NCBI RefSeq assembly: GCF_009930815.1 | Contig: NZ_CP022222.1 | Span: forward strand, 6,366,501 to 6,430,500 | Origin: Bradyrhizobium sp. CCBAU 051011 | GTDB lineage: Bacteria > Pseudomonadota > Alphaproteobacteria > Rhizobiales > Xanthobacteraceae | DNA: 64,000 nt | Reading direction: 5' to 3' | Part shown: positions 7,793 through 15,810 of the stretch, in pieces | How positions within the stretch are numbered: position 1 is the first letter of the stretch | How the letters are laid out: each line of letters opens with the position of its first letter | Position numbers and translations under genes: made by a program | Notes under the pieces: generated by a model | Database searches by the model: none | What the model saw: the letters and a program-made list of their open reading frames with translations, nothing else | Told to the model about the DNA's origin: nothing

Positions 7793-8218
7793 ATGCGGGT
7801 TATGGTGTTCGCGAAAGCCACTGAGGACAGCGAAAAGGGCGTGCCCCCCACGGCCGAGGCGTTCGAGGCGATGGACCGGTTCACCGAGGAGCTGGTCAAG
7901 GCCGGCGTCCTGGTGGCCGGCGCCGGCCTCATGCCCAGCGCCCAGGCCAAGCGCATCGCCTTCGATGGTCCCGGCCGCACGGTCATCGACGGGCCGTTCG
8001 CCGAGATCCGCGAGATGGTCGCCGGCTTCTCGATCTGGGAGGTCAAGGACATGGACGAGGCCGTGGCCTGGGCGAAGCGCTGCCCCAATCCCATACCGGG
8101 CCCGAGCGAGATCGAGATCCGGCCGTTCCTCGAGGCGGCGGATCTGGCCGAATTTCTGACGCCCGAAGAGCTCTCGACGCCCCATGACGGGACGCGCGGG
8201 AAACTCGGCGTCGCCTAG
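7793..8218 (+). CDS. YciI-like (DGPF domain) protein
   Basis: This 141-residue protein has the YCII/DGPF fold: MRVMVFAKATEDSE at the start, DGPGRTVIDGPFAEIREMV near residues 58-76, and the WAKRCPNP stretch near residue 95. Family members are small dimeric ferredoxin-like proteins often encoded with sigma factors or catabolic genes; their reaction is not defined. A ribosome site AAGG lies about 7 bases before the ATG. No sigma factor gene is adjacent here. Confidence 0.85.
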   Translation: MRVMVFAKATEDSEKGVPPTAEAFEAMDRFTEELVKAGVLVAGAGLMPSAQAKRIAFDGPGRTVIDGPFAEIREMVAGFSIWEVKDMDEAVAWAKRCPNPIPGPSEIEIRPFLEAADLAEFLTPEELSTPHDGTRGKLGVA

Positions 8219-8382
8219 GTCGTGAACCCGCAAAATGGAAGCACCAGGATGCGCGTGCTGAATGGCCGAGAATGGTGGGAAGCGGACCTCCGGTTATTGG
8301 TCATCGACAAAGCGGCGCGCAGATTGTGTTCAGCCTCACTTCCGCGCAACGTCAGCTAGAAGCTGCGGTGGAGAATTGTAGC

Positions 8383-8913
8383 ATGGCGAAGATCGTCTTC
8401 GGAATGAACCTGTCCCTGGACGGCTATGTCGACCATCAGGAATTTGCGCCAGATCCTGTGCTCTTTTGTCACTGGATCGAGCAAGTGCGCGGCGTGACGG
8501 GCAGTGTGTACGGCCGCCGCATGTACGAGGTCATGCGCTATTGGGACGAAGACCATCCTGAGTGGACCCCGGAGGAACGCGACTTCGCGGCGGCGTGGCG
8601 GCGCCAACCGAAGTGGGTCGTATCACGATCGTTGAAGTCGGTCGGCCCCAATGCCACTCTCGTCGGGGATGACTTCGAGGCGGTGATACGTGAGCTAAAG
8701 GCTCAGCTCGTTGGCGAGATTGACGTTTCCGGACCAGACCTGGCAAGAAGCCTAACCGACCTTGGTCTTATTGATGAGTATAAACTCTACCTTCACCCCG
8801 TCGTGCTTGGTCGCGGCAAGCCGTTCTTCGCTGGCCCCCGGCCGCCGCTTCGCCTCGTAGCCAGCGATCAAATAGGCGAGGGCGTGATCAGGTTGACGTA
8901 CGCTCCTGCTTAA
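8383..8913 (+). CDS. Dihydrofolate reductase-like (RibD C-terminal) protein
   Basis: This 176-residue protein fits the RibD C-terminal/dihydrofolate reductase family: NLSLDGYVD near residue 9, GRRMYEVMRYW near residue 43, and LIDEYKLYLHPVVLGRGKPFF near residue 130, the last being highly typical. Members are NADPH-binding reductases of mostly unknown substrate. I chose the ATG at 8383, since the upstream extension is not family-like. It may be transcribed with the GST gene that follows. Confidence 0.85.
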   Translation: MAKIVFGMNLSLDGYVDHQEFAPDPVLFCHWIEQVRGVTGSVYGRRMYEVMRYWDEDHPEWTPEERDFAAAWRRQPKWVVSRSLKSVGPNATLVGDDFEAVIRELKAQLVGEIDVSGPDLARSLTDLGLIDEYKLYLHPVVLGRGKPFFAGPRPPLRLVASDQIGEGVIRLTYAPA

Positions 8914-8942
8914 TCCCACGGCTCAGATTGCGCTATTACAAG

Positions 8943-8970
8943 GGTGGATTAGCCGGAGGCGTAATCCACC
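8943..8970. repeat. Short perfect inverted repeat
   Basis: GGTGGATTA at 8943-8951 pairs with TAATCCACC at 8962-8970 around a 10-base loop. It lies just upstream of the GST ribosome site. It resembles a common extragenic palindrome more than a terminator, because no T-run follows. Confidence 0.6.
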
Positions 8971-8990
8971 GCCCGAGGAGGAGCCTCGCG

Positions 8991-9644
8991 ATGACCATCA
9001 CCATTACCGCCTTTGAACGGTCACCCGATGGCGGCAGAGGGCTGGCGCGCGATACGCGCGTTCGCTGGGCGCTTGAGGAAGTGGGCCAACCCTATGAGGT
9101 TCGCCTTGTTTCGTTTCGTGCGATGAAGGAGCCCGCGCATCTGGCGCTTCATCCCTTTGGCCAGATTCCGACCTATGAGGAAGGCGATCTCGCGCTGTTC
9201 GAGACAGGGGCGATCGTCTTCCATGTCGCCCAGCGCCATGCGGGCCTTCTGCCTGACGATGCCGATGCCCGGGCGCGCGCGATCACCTGGATGTTTGCCG
9301 CTGTCAACACGGTCGAGCCGCCGATCCTTGAACTTGCAACCGCCAAGATCCTGGAGAGTGACAGGCCCTGGCATGACGCGCGCTTGCCTCTGGTCGAGGA
9401 TCGCGTTCGCGACCGGCTGAAACAACTTTCCGCCCGTCTGGGCGATGCCGACTGGCTCGATGGTGCGTTCAGCGCGGGCGATCTGATGATGGTGTCGGTG
9501 CTGCTCAGGCTGAAATCATCGGGCATTCTGGATGAATACCCAAACCTGGCAGCCTATCTCGCCCGCGGTGAAGCGCGGCCTGCCTACAAACGGGCTTTCG
9601 CCGCTCAACTGGCCGTCAACACCGGCAAGCCGCCGACCGGCTGA
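8991..9644 (+). CDS. Glutathione S-transferase family protein
   Basis: This 217-residue protein has the GST layout: a thioredoxin-like N-terminal domain with FGQIPTYEEGDLALFETGAIV (glutathione-binding loop with cis-Pro and the E-T/S pair, near residues 57-77) and a helical C-terminal domain ending in the SAGDLMMVSVLLRL N-capping region. It probably conjugates glutathione to electrophiles or acts in thiol repair. The ATG at 8991 follows AGGAGGAG. Confidence 0.85.
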   Translation: MTITITAFERSPDGGRGLARDTRVRWALEEVGQPYEVRLVSFRAMKEPAHLALHPFGQIPTYEEGDLALFETGAIVFHVAQRHAGLLPDDADARARAITWMFAAVNTVEPPILELATAKILESDRPWHDARLPLVEDRVRDRLKQLSARLGDADWLDGAFSAGDLMMVSVLLRLKSSGILDEYPNLAAYLARGEARPAYKRAFAAQLAVNTGKPPTG

Positions 9645-9731
9645 TGATGTCCGTCCTGGGCGCGAAGTCGTCGCCGCGGAATCTTCCCTCATCGAAGCGC
9701 TCGACAAATCTCGCAAACAAAGGCGCAGGAA

Positions 9732-10190
9732 TCAGGTGACGCGGTAAATGCGGTATTCGATCTGGTCTTTTCCGGTGAGGCGGCCCTCGGCCACAAACAG
9801 ATGCTGGTTGAGCCAGGCGTATTTCGGTGCGCCGGTATCGAAGCGCATTGCCATCCGCATGTAGTGATCTTCAAAGCGCGTGGTGCCGGCCGTCTCGACG
9901 GCCTTGGTGAAGGCGTCATTCATCTGCACGAGGCCGGTGTAGTGCAGCAGAATGACGGCGTCGTCATCTGTGATGAATTGGACGCGGACATCGGGCCGAC
10001 CAAAGCCATCCGAGCCCGGCCGGTACCAGTCGCCGCCCGGCATTGCGATACGCGCCTTGATGCGCGTGCCTTCCAGTGTGCCTTCGCTCATCTCCCAGTA
10101 GCTGCGCGCGCCGACGGGTGAGCCGTGCGTCGTCGGCATCGGACCGCGCACGCGCAGACGATATGTCATCTCGAATTCAAGACCAGCCAT
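9732..10190 (-). CDS. DUF3237 family protein
   Basis: This 152-residue protein matches DUF3237: an N-terminal beta-rich part (LEFEMTYRLRV), a VGARSYWEMSEG turn, GGDWYRPGSDGF near residue 53, and the C-terminal MRFDTGAPKYAWLNQHLFVA block, which is diagnostic. These are small beta-barrel proteins of unknown activity, often found in aromatic or lipid catabolic clusters. A short minus-strand frame just upstream overlaps its start. Confidence 0.85.
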   Translation of the reverse strand: MAGLEFEMTYRLRVRGPMPTTHGSPVGARSYWEMSEGTLEGTRIKARIAMPGGDWYRPGSDGFGRPDVRVQFITDDDAVILLHYTGLVQMNDAFTKAVETAGTTRFEDHYMRMAMRFDTGAPKYAWLNQHLFVAEGRLTGKDQIEYRIYRVT

Positions 10191-10278
10191 TGGATCGGCC
10201 TTCGTAGTCGGAAATATCGGTCAACGGCCGGGCCGGCGCGCGGGTTCCAGACGTGCCCGTGATGATGACGCGCTTCAT
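10180..10278 (-). CDS. Short frame overlapping the DUF3237 start, possible leader or remnant
   Basis: A 32-residue minus-strand frame starting MKRVIITGTSG at 10278 ends just inside the DUF3237 gene. The beginning looks like the first strand and glycine loop of a Rossmann-fold SDR, then the similarity stops. It could be a leader peptide that couples translation to DUF3237, or the truncated start of a lost dehydrogenase gene. Confidence 0.3.
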
Positions 10279-10520
10279 GCGCTTCCTTGCGCCCAATCGG
10301 CAGGTGCTCCGCTGTCGATATCCGCTTTCCAGCCCTTTCTGCTCCTCGCCGCGGAGGGGCGGCGCGATAGCCGAACTGGATCACGGCTACATATATGCTC
10401 CCAATTGTGAAATGGCACACAGACAGGAGCCGTCCAGTCTGGTTGTGTAAGATGAATGGCCGCCGTTGGTGGGGGAATCCCTGCTACGGGGCCGTTCGTT
10501 TTCGTTTCAGGAGCATCGTT

Positions 10521-10592
10521 ATGCGCGGCTTTAATCGCACGGCACCTGTGATGTGTGCCTCTCTCATTCTCAAGTCCACCTTGAGCGGGTGA
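10521..10592 (+). CDS. Candidate 23-residue small protein or leader peptide
   Basis: A short frame MRGFNRTAPVMC... with AGGAG 7 bases before its ATG is followed 50 bases later by a strong terminator-like hairpin. It lies in a 430-base gap otherwise lacking genes. The well-placed ribosome site is the only coding evidence; the transcript could equally be a small RNA. Confidence 0.3.
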   Translation: MRGFNRTAPVMCASLILKSTLSG

Positions 10593-10641
10593 ACCAAAGA
10601 GGTTTCGCGTGCGCTGATTACCGCGTACAGAGATTTACTGG

Positions 10642-10675
10642 GCCCCGCCGGCGACGGACGGGGCTTTTCTATTTC
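10642..10675 (+). terminator. Rho-independent terminator-like hairpin
   Basis: GCCCCG (10642-10647) pairs with CGGGGC (10659-10664) and is followed by TTTTCTATTTCTTTTC, a good U-rich tail. It would end the small-peptide transcript upstream. Confidence 0.6.
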
Positions 10676-10730
10676 TTTTCTCTGCCCACTGCTGTCCGGC
10701 GGTGCCCCTGTGAAGAAGGACGCAGGGGTC

Positions 10731-10937
10731 ATGTGGTACTTTTGGCCCGATTTAGCATTTGATGTTGTCAAAGGGCTGGTAGCCGGAAGCGCTTCTATAG
10801 CGCTTCAAGCGGTTGCTCCCATGACGCTTCGCGTCTTGAAGCGGTTTCGAGCGCGTTGGTCTGCTCGAAAAGCCGCAAGAAAGGCAGCCCGTAAGGCGGA
10901 AAAGCGTATTCCGCCGTCGCCCAGCTCGTCGGAATGA
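10731..10937 (+). CDS. Small basic protein with hydrophobic N-terminus
   Basis: This 68-residue frame starts MWYFWPDLAFDV, has an amphipathic Ala-rich stretch, and ends with a Lys/Arg-rich repeat (ARKAARKAARKAEK). It may be membrane-associated. A GTG at 10710 in the same frame would add seven residues. No family is recognised. The hairpin following it supports a real transcription unit. Confidence 0.4.
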   Translation: MWYFWPDLAFDVVKGLVAGSASIALQAVAPMTLRVLKRFRARWSARKAARKAARKAEKRIPPSPSSSE

Positions 10938-10947
10938 GCTGTGCAAG

Positions 10948-10980
10948 CAGGGCGGGTCAGGCTTTCACTGACCCGCCCTG
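10948..10980. repeat. Perfect 13-base inverted repeat
   Basis: CAGGGCGGGTCAG and CTGACCCGCCCTG flank a 7-base loop. A related hairpin with the same GGGCGGGT/ACCCGCCC arms lies at 12017-12047, on the other side of the alpha/beta hydrolase gene. No T-run follows, so it is either a weak terminator or an extragenic palindrome. Confidence 0.7.
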
Positions 10981-11130
10981 CGCTGAAATAGACAAACAGT
11001 CTTAGCTTCCATTTGAGGGCGGGACTTGTCCCGCGCTGATGCCGCGCGCGACATTCAAGCGCATCCGTTGTGAACCTTGTGACGAACGGCGCGTTGAACG
11101 CAAAATGACATGCCGTCTTCGGGAGGCTCG

Positions 11131-11982
11131 ATGCGACACGAATGGATGGATCTCGACGGAAGTCGCATCTTTTTCCGGGAAGCAGGCTCATCTGATGCGC
11201 CTGCCGTGCTCTTGCCACACGGCTATCCTTGCTCATCGTATGAATTCCGGAACCTGATGCCGCTTCTTGAAGATCGGTGGCGCCTGATCGCGCCTGACTT
11301 CCCTGGATGCGACTACAGCGACACGCCTGAATCTTTCGCATACGATTTTGACGGCTATGCGGATTTCCTTGCGCGGTTTGCTGACCGCCTCGGCCTCAAG
11401 CAATTCGCGCTCTACCTGCACGATTTCGGATCTCAGATCGGTCTTCGGCTCGCCATCAAGGCGCCGGAGAGGATGGCGGCGCTGATCATCCAGAACGGCG
11501 ACATCTACGAGGACCAGTTAGGTCCTAAATACGCGCCACTAAATGAGTATTTCGCTCATCCGACACAGGAGAATCGCAGCAAGCTTGCAGCGGCGGTAAG
11601 TCGAGAGGGCTATCGCGACGAATTCCTGAACGATGTCGAACCCGAACAGGCCAGGACCATTCCTCCCGACTTGTGGGAGCTGCACTGGGCTTTGACGACT
11701 CCGCGCCGGAAGGAGATTGCGGTGCATGTGATTGCGGGCTTGAAGGACAATCTCGCCTGGTTTCCACGCTATCAGCGTTATCTGCGGGATCATCAACCGC
11801 CGACCCTGATCATATGGGGTCCGAAAGATGGCTTCATGCCCGAAGGCGCCGCGCGCGCCTATTTGCGCGACCTGCCGAACGCCGAACTGCATTTCCTTGA
11901 TGGCGGTCACTGGCTGTTGGAGACGAATCTCAACGAAGTGGCCAACTTGATGAGAGACTTTCTTTCCCGGATTCAAGCTTAA
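11131..11982 (+). CDS. Alpha/beta hydrolase, epoxide hydrolase/dehalogenase type
   Basis: This 283-residue enzyme has the oxyanion-hole motif HGYP (30-33), an aspartate nucleophile in LYLHDFGSQ (Asp98), an acid in GPKDGF (Asp233) and the catalytic His in GGHW (260). An Asp nucleophile points to epoxide hydrolases or haloalkane dehalogenases rather than esterases. The ATG at 11131 with GGGAGG before it is preferred to 11110. Hairpins with related arms bracket the gene, which stands alone. The substrate cannot be read from sequence. Confidence 0.85.
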   Translation: MRHEWMDLDGSRIFFREAGSSDAPAVLLPHGYPCSSYEFRNLMPLLEDRWRLIAPDFPGCDYSDTPESFAYDFDGYADFLARFADRLGLKQFALYLHDFGSQIGLRLAIKAPERMAALIIQNGDIYEDQLGPKYAPLNEYFAHPTQENRSKLAAAVSREGYRDEFLNDVEPEQARTIPPDLWELHWALTTPRRKEIAVHVIAGLKDNLAWFPRYQRYLRDHQPPTLIIWGPKDGFMPEGAARAYLRDLPNAELHFLDGGHWLLETNLNEVANLMRDFLSRIQA

Positions 11983-12016
11983 TCCATCGCATTCGCTCAT
12001 CGTGACGGACTCGTGA

Positions 12017-12047
12017 AGGGCGGGTTACGTTTTCGTTGACCCGCCCT
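12017..12047. repeat. Inverted repeat related to 10948-10980
   Basis: AGGGCGGGT (12017-12025) pairs with ACCCGCCCT (12039-12047). The arms match those of the hairpin on the other side of the hydrolase gene. It probably serves as the hydrolase terminator or is an extragenic repeat. Confidence 0.6.
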
Positions 12048-12113
12048 ACGGCCGCCGTCAGCATTTCCATTTCCTGCGCATATGCTAGAAGCCGCTGCGC
12101 AGGAGGACGCGCC

Positions 12114-12749
12114 ATGTTTCGTCTCGTAAACGACGCCCAGTTCTGGGACCGCGCTGCGCGCAAATATGCCACCGACCCGATTGCCGATATGGCGGGCTAT
12201 GAGCGCACGCTCGAGCGCACCCGACATTACCTCAAGGGGGCCGAGACGGCATTCGAGTTCGGATGCGGAACGGGAACGACGGCGCTGAAGCTTGCGTCAT
12301 CGGTCGGGCGCATCGTGGCGACCGACTTGTCCGGCGAAATGATCGCGATCGCGCGCGACAAGGCGAAGGCCGAAGGCTGCAGCAATGCCACGTTCGAGGT
12401 GGCGCGGCCCGAGGCGGCGCCGTGGCCGGACGGGACCTTCGATGTCGCGTTCGGCTTCAACGTTCTGCATCTGGTGGCGGAGCGCGAAGCAGCGTTGAAA
12501 GGTATCCATCGCCTGCTGCGGCCTGGCGGGCACTTCATTTCCAAGACGCCGTGCCTGAAGGAAATGAATTCGCTGCTGCGCGTCGCGCTGCCCTTGATGC
12601 AGCTCGTCGGCAAGGCGCCCTATGTGGCGTTTCTGTCGGCGGAGGATCTGGAACGCGAGATTTCGGCGGCAGGATTTGAAATCATCGAACGCGCCCGCCA
12701 TGCCTCCCGCGGCAAGGATGCGCGGCCGTTCGTCGTGGCAAGGAAGTAG
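12114..12749 (+). CDS. Class I SAM-dependent methyltransferase
   Basis: This 211-residue protein has methyltransferase motif I FEFGCGTGTT (47-56), acidic motif II ATDLSGEMI, and PWPDGTFDVAFGFNVLH as motif IV. The C-terminal IHRLLRPGGHFISKT is typical of the UbiE/type 11 group. The ATG at 12114 follows AGGAGGAC. The substrate is unknown; small molecules or quinones are usual in this group. Confidence 0.85.
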   Translation: MFRLVNDAQFWDRAARKYATDPIADMAGYERTLERTRHYLKGAETAFEFGCGTGTTALKLASSVGRIVATDLSGEMIAIARDKAKAEGCSNATFEVARPEAAPWPDGTFDVAFGFNVLHLVAEREAALKGIHRLLRPGGHFISKTPCLKEMNSLLRVALPLMQLVGKAPYVAFLSAEDLEREISAAGFEIIERARHASRGKDARPFVVARK

Positions 12750-13196
12750 CGTCGATCGCCGCTTTGTATCCCCGCGTATCGCTTTCGCTCATGCGGGCTA
12801 CAAATTCGCTGCGCCTTGCGAATTGATTTGCTTCGCGCAAACGCAATTGGAACGCGCGGCTGCGACGAACTGGCATGACGGGCAAATCACTTCTGATTTT
12901 CAGAAATCATGTCAAGCCGGGAAGCAAAAATATTCCGCTTTCACTCTCACCCAAATCAGTCGCATAACTCCGGCCGTCTCACGGCGGATGAGGGGCGCTT
13001 CGCGATCGTCACGAACGTGCGGTGAGATGCGATGGACGCTGATGTCACGACGACGTACGTGACGTGAGGCGTACGGCGAAGTCGTGTGGTTCGGGCGCCG
13101 CGGTGCTGGCGCTAAGTTGGCGGGAAGTATCCCGCCGACGACGGAGGCAAAAGAGCCGTTCTCCGGGAAGAGCACGAAGTAAGCCGTAAAGCCATC

Positions 13197-13375
13197 GCGC
13201 AGGGAAGGCCGGGCTGCTCCCGCTGTACCTGTATGCTCGTGTGCATCTCTTGCTATGCCAACGGCACACGAGACCTCGGGTGCAGCAAGCACCCGGTCTT
13301 CCCTGCGCCCTCTTGATTGGAGAGGGCGACGAAGAAGACACAAACCTCGGGCAAAACATGTCGCGAGATCGCGAA
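13197..13375. repeat. Dispersed imperfect-palindrome element, copy 2
   Basis: This second copy of the 5437-5605 element has the same outer arms (GCGCAGGGAAGGCCGG and ACCCGGTCTTCCCTGCGC) and the same GGGTGCAGCAAGCACCCGGT block. The inner loop differs more than the arms, as expected if the secondary structure is conserved. Confidence 0.75.
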
Positions 13376-13388
13376 ACTATATCCACGC

Positions 13389-13467
13389 CATTGCGAGCGA
13401 AGCGAAGCAATCCATTGTCACCTCATGCGTGGAAGGATGGATTGCTTCGCTGCACTCGCAATGACGC
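13389..13467. repeat. ATTGCGAGCGAAGCGAAGCAAT palindromic element, copy 1 (arms only)
   Basis: Left arm CATTGCGAGCGAAGCGAAGC pairs with right arm GCTTCGCTGCACTCGCAATG across a 30-base centre. The same element is at 60061-60137, and a half-like relative lies near 17031-17100. It is a typical extragenic repeat. Confidence 0.75.
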
Positions 13468-13494
13468 GGTGAGGTCCGTGCAGACGCGCAAAAA

Positions 13495-13845
13495 CTAATA
13501 CCGCGGCGTATTCCACTGCGGACAGCGATGCACGTAGTCCCAGGGAATGTCATAGACGCAGGTGTAGCGGAGGTCGTCTGACTGTTTGATTGGCGGCGGG
13601 GCCTCTACGACCACCGGTCGGTCGACGTCGCTCGGCAGACCGTAGAACACGCCGACGCCGCCAGGCCAGAAACCGCCTCGGTGATGGTGATGATGATGCC
13701 CCGAGTGGGGGAATGCCGGGAAAGCCGGACGCGTTGGCGCCGCGCCCGCACCGCGTGCCGCGCCCGGATCGGCCAAGGCTTCGCCTGCGGCAAGGACAAG
13801 CGCGACTGCGCCGAGAGATGCGATAAACGTCGTTCGATAGGTCAT
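13495..13845 (-). CDS. Secreted His-rich protein
   Basis: This 116-residue protein has a signal peptide ending near residue 25 (LVLAAGEALA) and a Gly/Ala/Pro-rich mature part. It includes a natural HSGHHHHHHRGG run, then a more ordered C-terminus with two cysteines (YTCVYD and HRCPQW). The His run could bind Ni, Zn or Cu in the periplasm. I chose the ATG at 13845 because the signal peptide begins there. No family is recognised. Confidence 0.65.
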   Translation of the reverse strand: MTYRTTFIASLGAVALVLAAGEALADPGAARGAGAAPTRPAFPAFPHSGHHHHHHRGGFWPGGVGVFYGLPSDVDRPVVVEAPPPIKQSDDLRYTCVYDIPWDYVHRCPQWNTPRY

Positions 13846-14008
13846 GGCACTCACCCATGAGAGGTTACTGGGCAGCATTCCCAAAACGCTAAGCTGGGCC
13901 TTTCGTGCCCGCAAAGACATAATTAATTATTGGTTAAGACGTAATCTTAACGGTGCGGCGTGAAAAAGCCGCCCGGGAACGATCGGGTGAAGGAGGAGGC
14001 TGCCAAGC

Positions 14009-14548
14009 ATGTCCGATTCAGTGTTGAGGCGAGCGACTGGAGTCTTTACGACGCGATTGCAGGTGCTGGCCGGCTTGCTTGACGCCGCCGAGACGCAATG
14101 GCGCGAGAAGGCCGAGAGCCCCGAGGCCTTGCTGGCGGCCCGGCTCGCCGATGACATGTTTCCATTCCCGTACCAGATCGTCTTCACCTGCAACCAGCCC
14201 AATCAGTTCGCTGCCTGGTGCAGCGATGCGACAGCGCCGGAGACCGATCCGGCGACGCTGGATTTTCGCGGCTTGAAACGGCATGTGCAGGATACGGTCG
14301 CCTACGTCGCGGAGCGGACCGCCGGGATCGATGACCGCGTGCTCGACCGCGACAAGCGGATCGATCTGCCTGGCGGCAGGTTCATTTCATTCACCGGCCA
14401 CCTCTATGTCGACGAGTGGCTGCTGCCCAATTTCTACTTCCATCTCGTCACCGCCTACGACATCCTGAGGCATCACGGCGTGCGGATCGGCAAGGCCAAC
14501 TACATGGCACATCTTGCCGGGCGGGTGCGCACCGCGAAGGCGGGGTAG
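14009..14548 (+). CDS. DUF1993 family protein
   Basis: This 179-residue protein resembles the DUF1993 family of four-helix-bundle proteins related to DinB. Supporting segments are LADDMFPFPYQIVFTCNQ near residue 46, FTGHLYVDEWLLPNFYFHLVTAYDILRHHG spanning 129-158, and the closing VRIGKANYMAHL. It has putative metal ligands but no proven activity. It stands alone. Confidence 0.8.
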   Translation: MSDSVLRRATGVFTTRLQVLAGLLDAAETQWREKAESPEALLAARLADDMFPFPYQIVFTCNQPNQFAAWCSDATAPETDPATLDFRGLKRHVQDTVAYVAERTAGIDDRVLDRDKRIDLPGGRFISFTGHLYVDEWLLPNFYFHLVTAYDILRHHGVRIGKANYMAHLAGRVRTAKAG

Positions 14549-14593
14549 GGTGAGAGCGGGGCCGCAAGATCCGCGGGCGCAAAGCGTGAACAC

Positions 14594-15091
14594 ATGGCGT
14601 ATGATCCCGCGACGACTCCACGGCCGGCCGATCCTTCCGAGTGCGGCGTGCTCGCGAAGCTTTGGTATGACGGCTGGCAGGATGCCCACGCCGCGATCCT
14701 GCCGGCAGAGCTGGCGCGGGCGCGCACGCGTGAGAGTTTCGCCGAACGGATGACCGGCGCGCTCGCCGATGTGCGGGTCATCGGGCCGCGAGGCGCGCCA
14801 TCAGGCTTCGCGATGCTGAAGGGCGACGAGCTCTATCAGTTCTACGTCGCGTCGGAAGCGCGCGGCGCCGGGATAGCCGCCACTCTCATGGCAGACGCGG
14901 AAGCGCAACTATCGGAGCGCGGCGTCGGGACGGCGTGGCTCGCCTGCGCGATCGGCAACGTGCGCGCCGCCCGATTCTATGAGAAGTGCGGATGGTATCT
15001 CGCCAGAACGATGGTCAACCGCCTCGACACCGTCGATGGTCCCTTCGATCTGGAGATTTGGCGCTATGAGAAACGTCTGGCGCACCGGTGA
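14594..15091 (+). CDS. GNAT-family N-acetyltransferase
   Basis: This 165-residue protein has the GNAT fold: an N-terminal WYDGWQDAHAAILP segment and the acetyl-CoA-binding signature YVASEARGAGIAATLM near residues 83-98. A second motif, CAIGNVRAARFYEKCGW, lies near 117-133. The acceptor is unknown. Confidence 0.85.
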   Translation: MAYDPATTPRPADPSECGVLAKLWYDGWQDAHAAILPAELARARTRESFAERMTGALADVRVIGPRGAPSGFAMLKGDELYQFYVASEARGAGIAATLMADAEAQLSERGVGTAWLACAIGNVRAARFYEKCGWYLARTMVNRLDTVDGPFDLEIWRYEKRLAHR

Positions 15092-15143
15092 GGGCGCGTT
15101 TGGAGGTCGGACTAGTCGGCCTGCGCACACACAGCCCGAACTC

Positions 15144-15536
15144 TCAAGGATTCCATCCCCCGCTGCCGTATTCGCGGGTGATGATTTCAAGAAGATGCCC
15201 GTTCTGCTCCTTGAAGTAGAAACCACGTCCGCCGTCGTGGTGGTTAATCTTTCCGGCCTGGGTCTGTCCAGGGTCGGCCCAGTAGGGAAGCTGCCGTTCC
15301 CGCACCCGGCCGAAGATCGCGTCGAACTCGGCCTCGCTGGTCAGAAACGCATAGTGCTGCGGAGCAATGTCGCCGTCGACATCCATGTAGTCGAGGTTGG
15401 CGCCGTTTTCGGTGGTGACCATGTAAAACGGCCCCCATCGCCGCGGAGCCGGCAGACCGAGCATCTCGGCGAGGAATGTTGCCGATGCCTTGCGGTCGTG
15501 GGTCGACAGGATTGTGTGATTGAAGTGGATGGCCAT
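15144..15536 (-). CDS. VOC-family (glyoxalase-like) protein
   Basis: This 130-residue protein has two beta-alpha-beta-beta-beta modules of the vicinal oxygen chelate fold. A likely metal ligand is the His in FNHTILS (residue 7), and the Glu in NGHLLEIITREYG is a second. Such proteins act as dioxygenases, lyases or resistance proteins. The specific reaction cannot be inferred. Confidence 0.8.
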   Translation of the reverse strand: MAIHFNHTILSTHDRKASATFLAEMLGLPAPRRWGPFYMVTTENGANLDYMDVDGDIAPQHYAFLTSEAEFDAIFGRVRERQLPYWADPGQTQAGKINHHDGGRGFYFKEQNGHLLEIITREYGSGGWNP

Positions 15537-15810
15537 TGCGCTCTCCCGGGCTGGAACAGCTTCGTCGCTCCGTTAACTGGACCGCAGGTTGTATCGTTCC
15601 ACGAGCAACGACTGGGCGCAGATTCTCGCAAGGATTCGCGCAAATTACCCCCTGTGAAGCCATGACGCTCCCTCAAGCGGGAAAAATGACGGCCCCTTGC
15701 TGCGCTGCCTCCTGCTCGCAAAAAAGTGAGGCGGCTCGCGCCTCGGCCTGTAGCTTTCGGCCCGTCCCATTCGTCTTGGACCCAGAGAACGTCAAACTGG
15801 AGGTCAAGGA

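Larger units (their letters stand above)
12750..13494. other. Long intergenic region rich in dispersed repeats
   Basis: No convincing gene is present over 745 bases. The region contains an element at 13197-13375 shared with 5437-5605, preceded by about 230 bases (from about 12960) that look like part of the same larger repeat, and a palindromic element at 13389-13467. Its open frames should not be annotated as proteins. Confidence 0.6.

Noticed and set aside
7626..8159. Plus-strand frame of 177 codons
   Set aside because: It overlaps the YciI-like gene in another frame, and its Arg/Ser/Pro-rich translation is typical of a high-GC shadow frame.
13045..13410. Frames inside the dispersed repeat
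   Set aside because: They translate the repeat element itself, which is palindromic and occurs twice in the window, so coding is unlikely.
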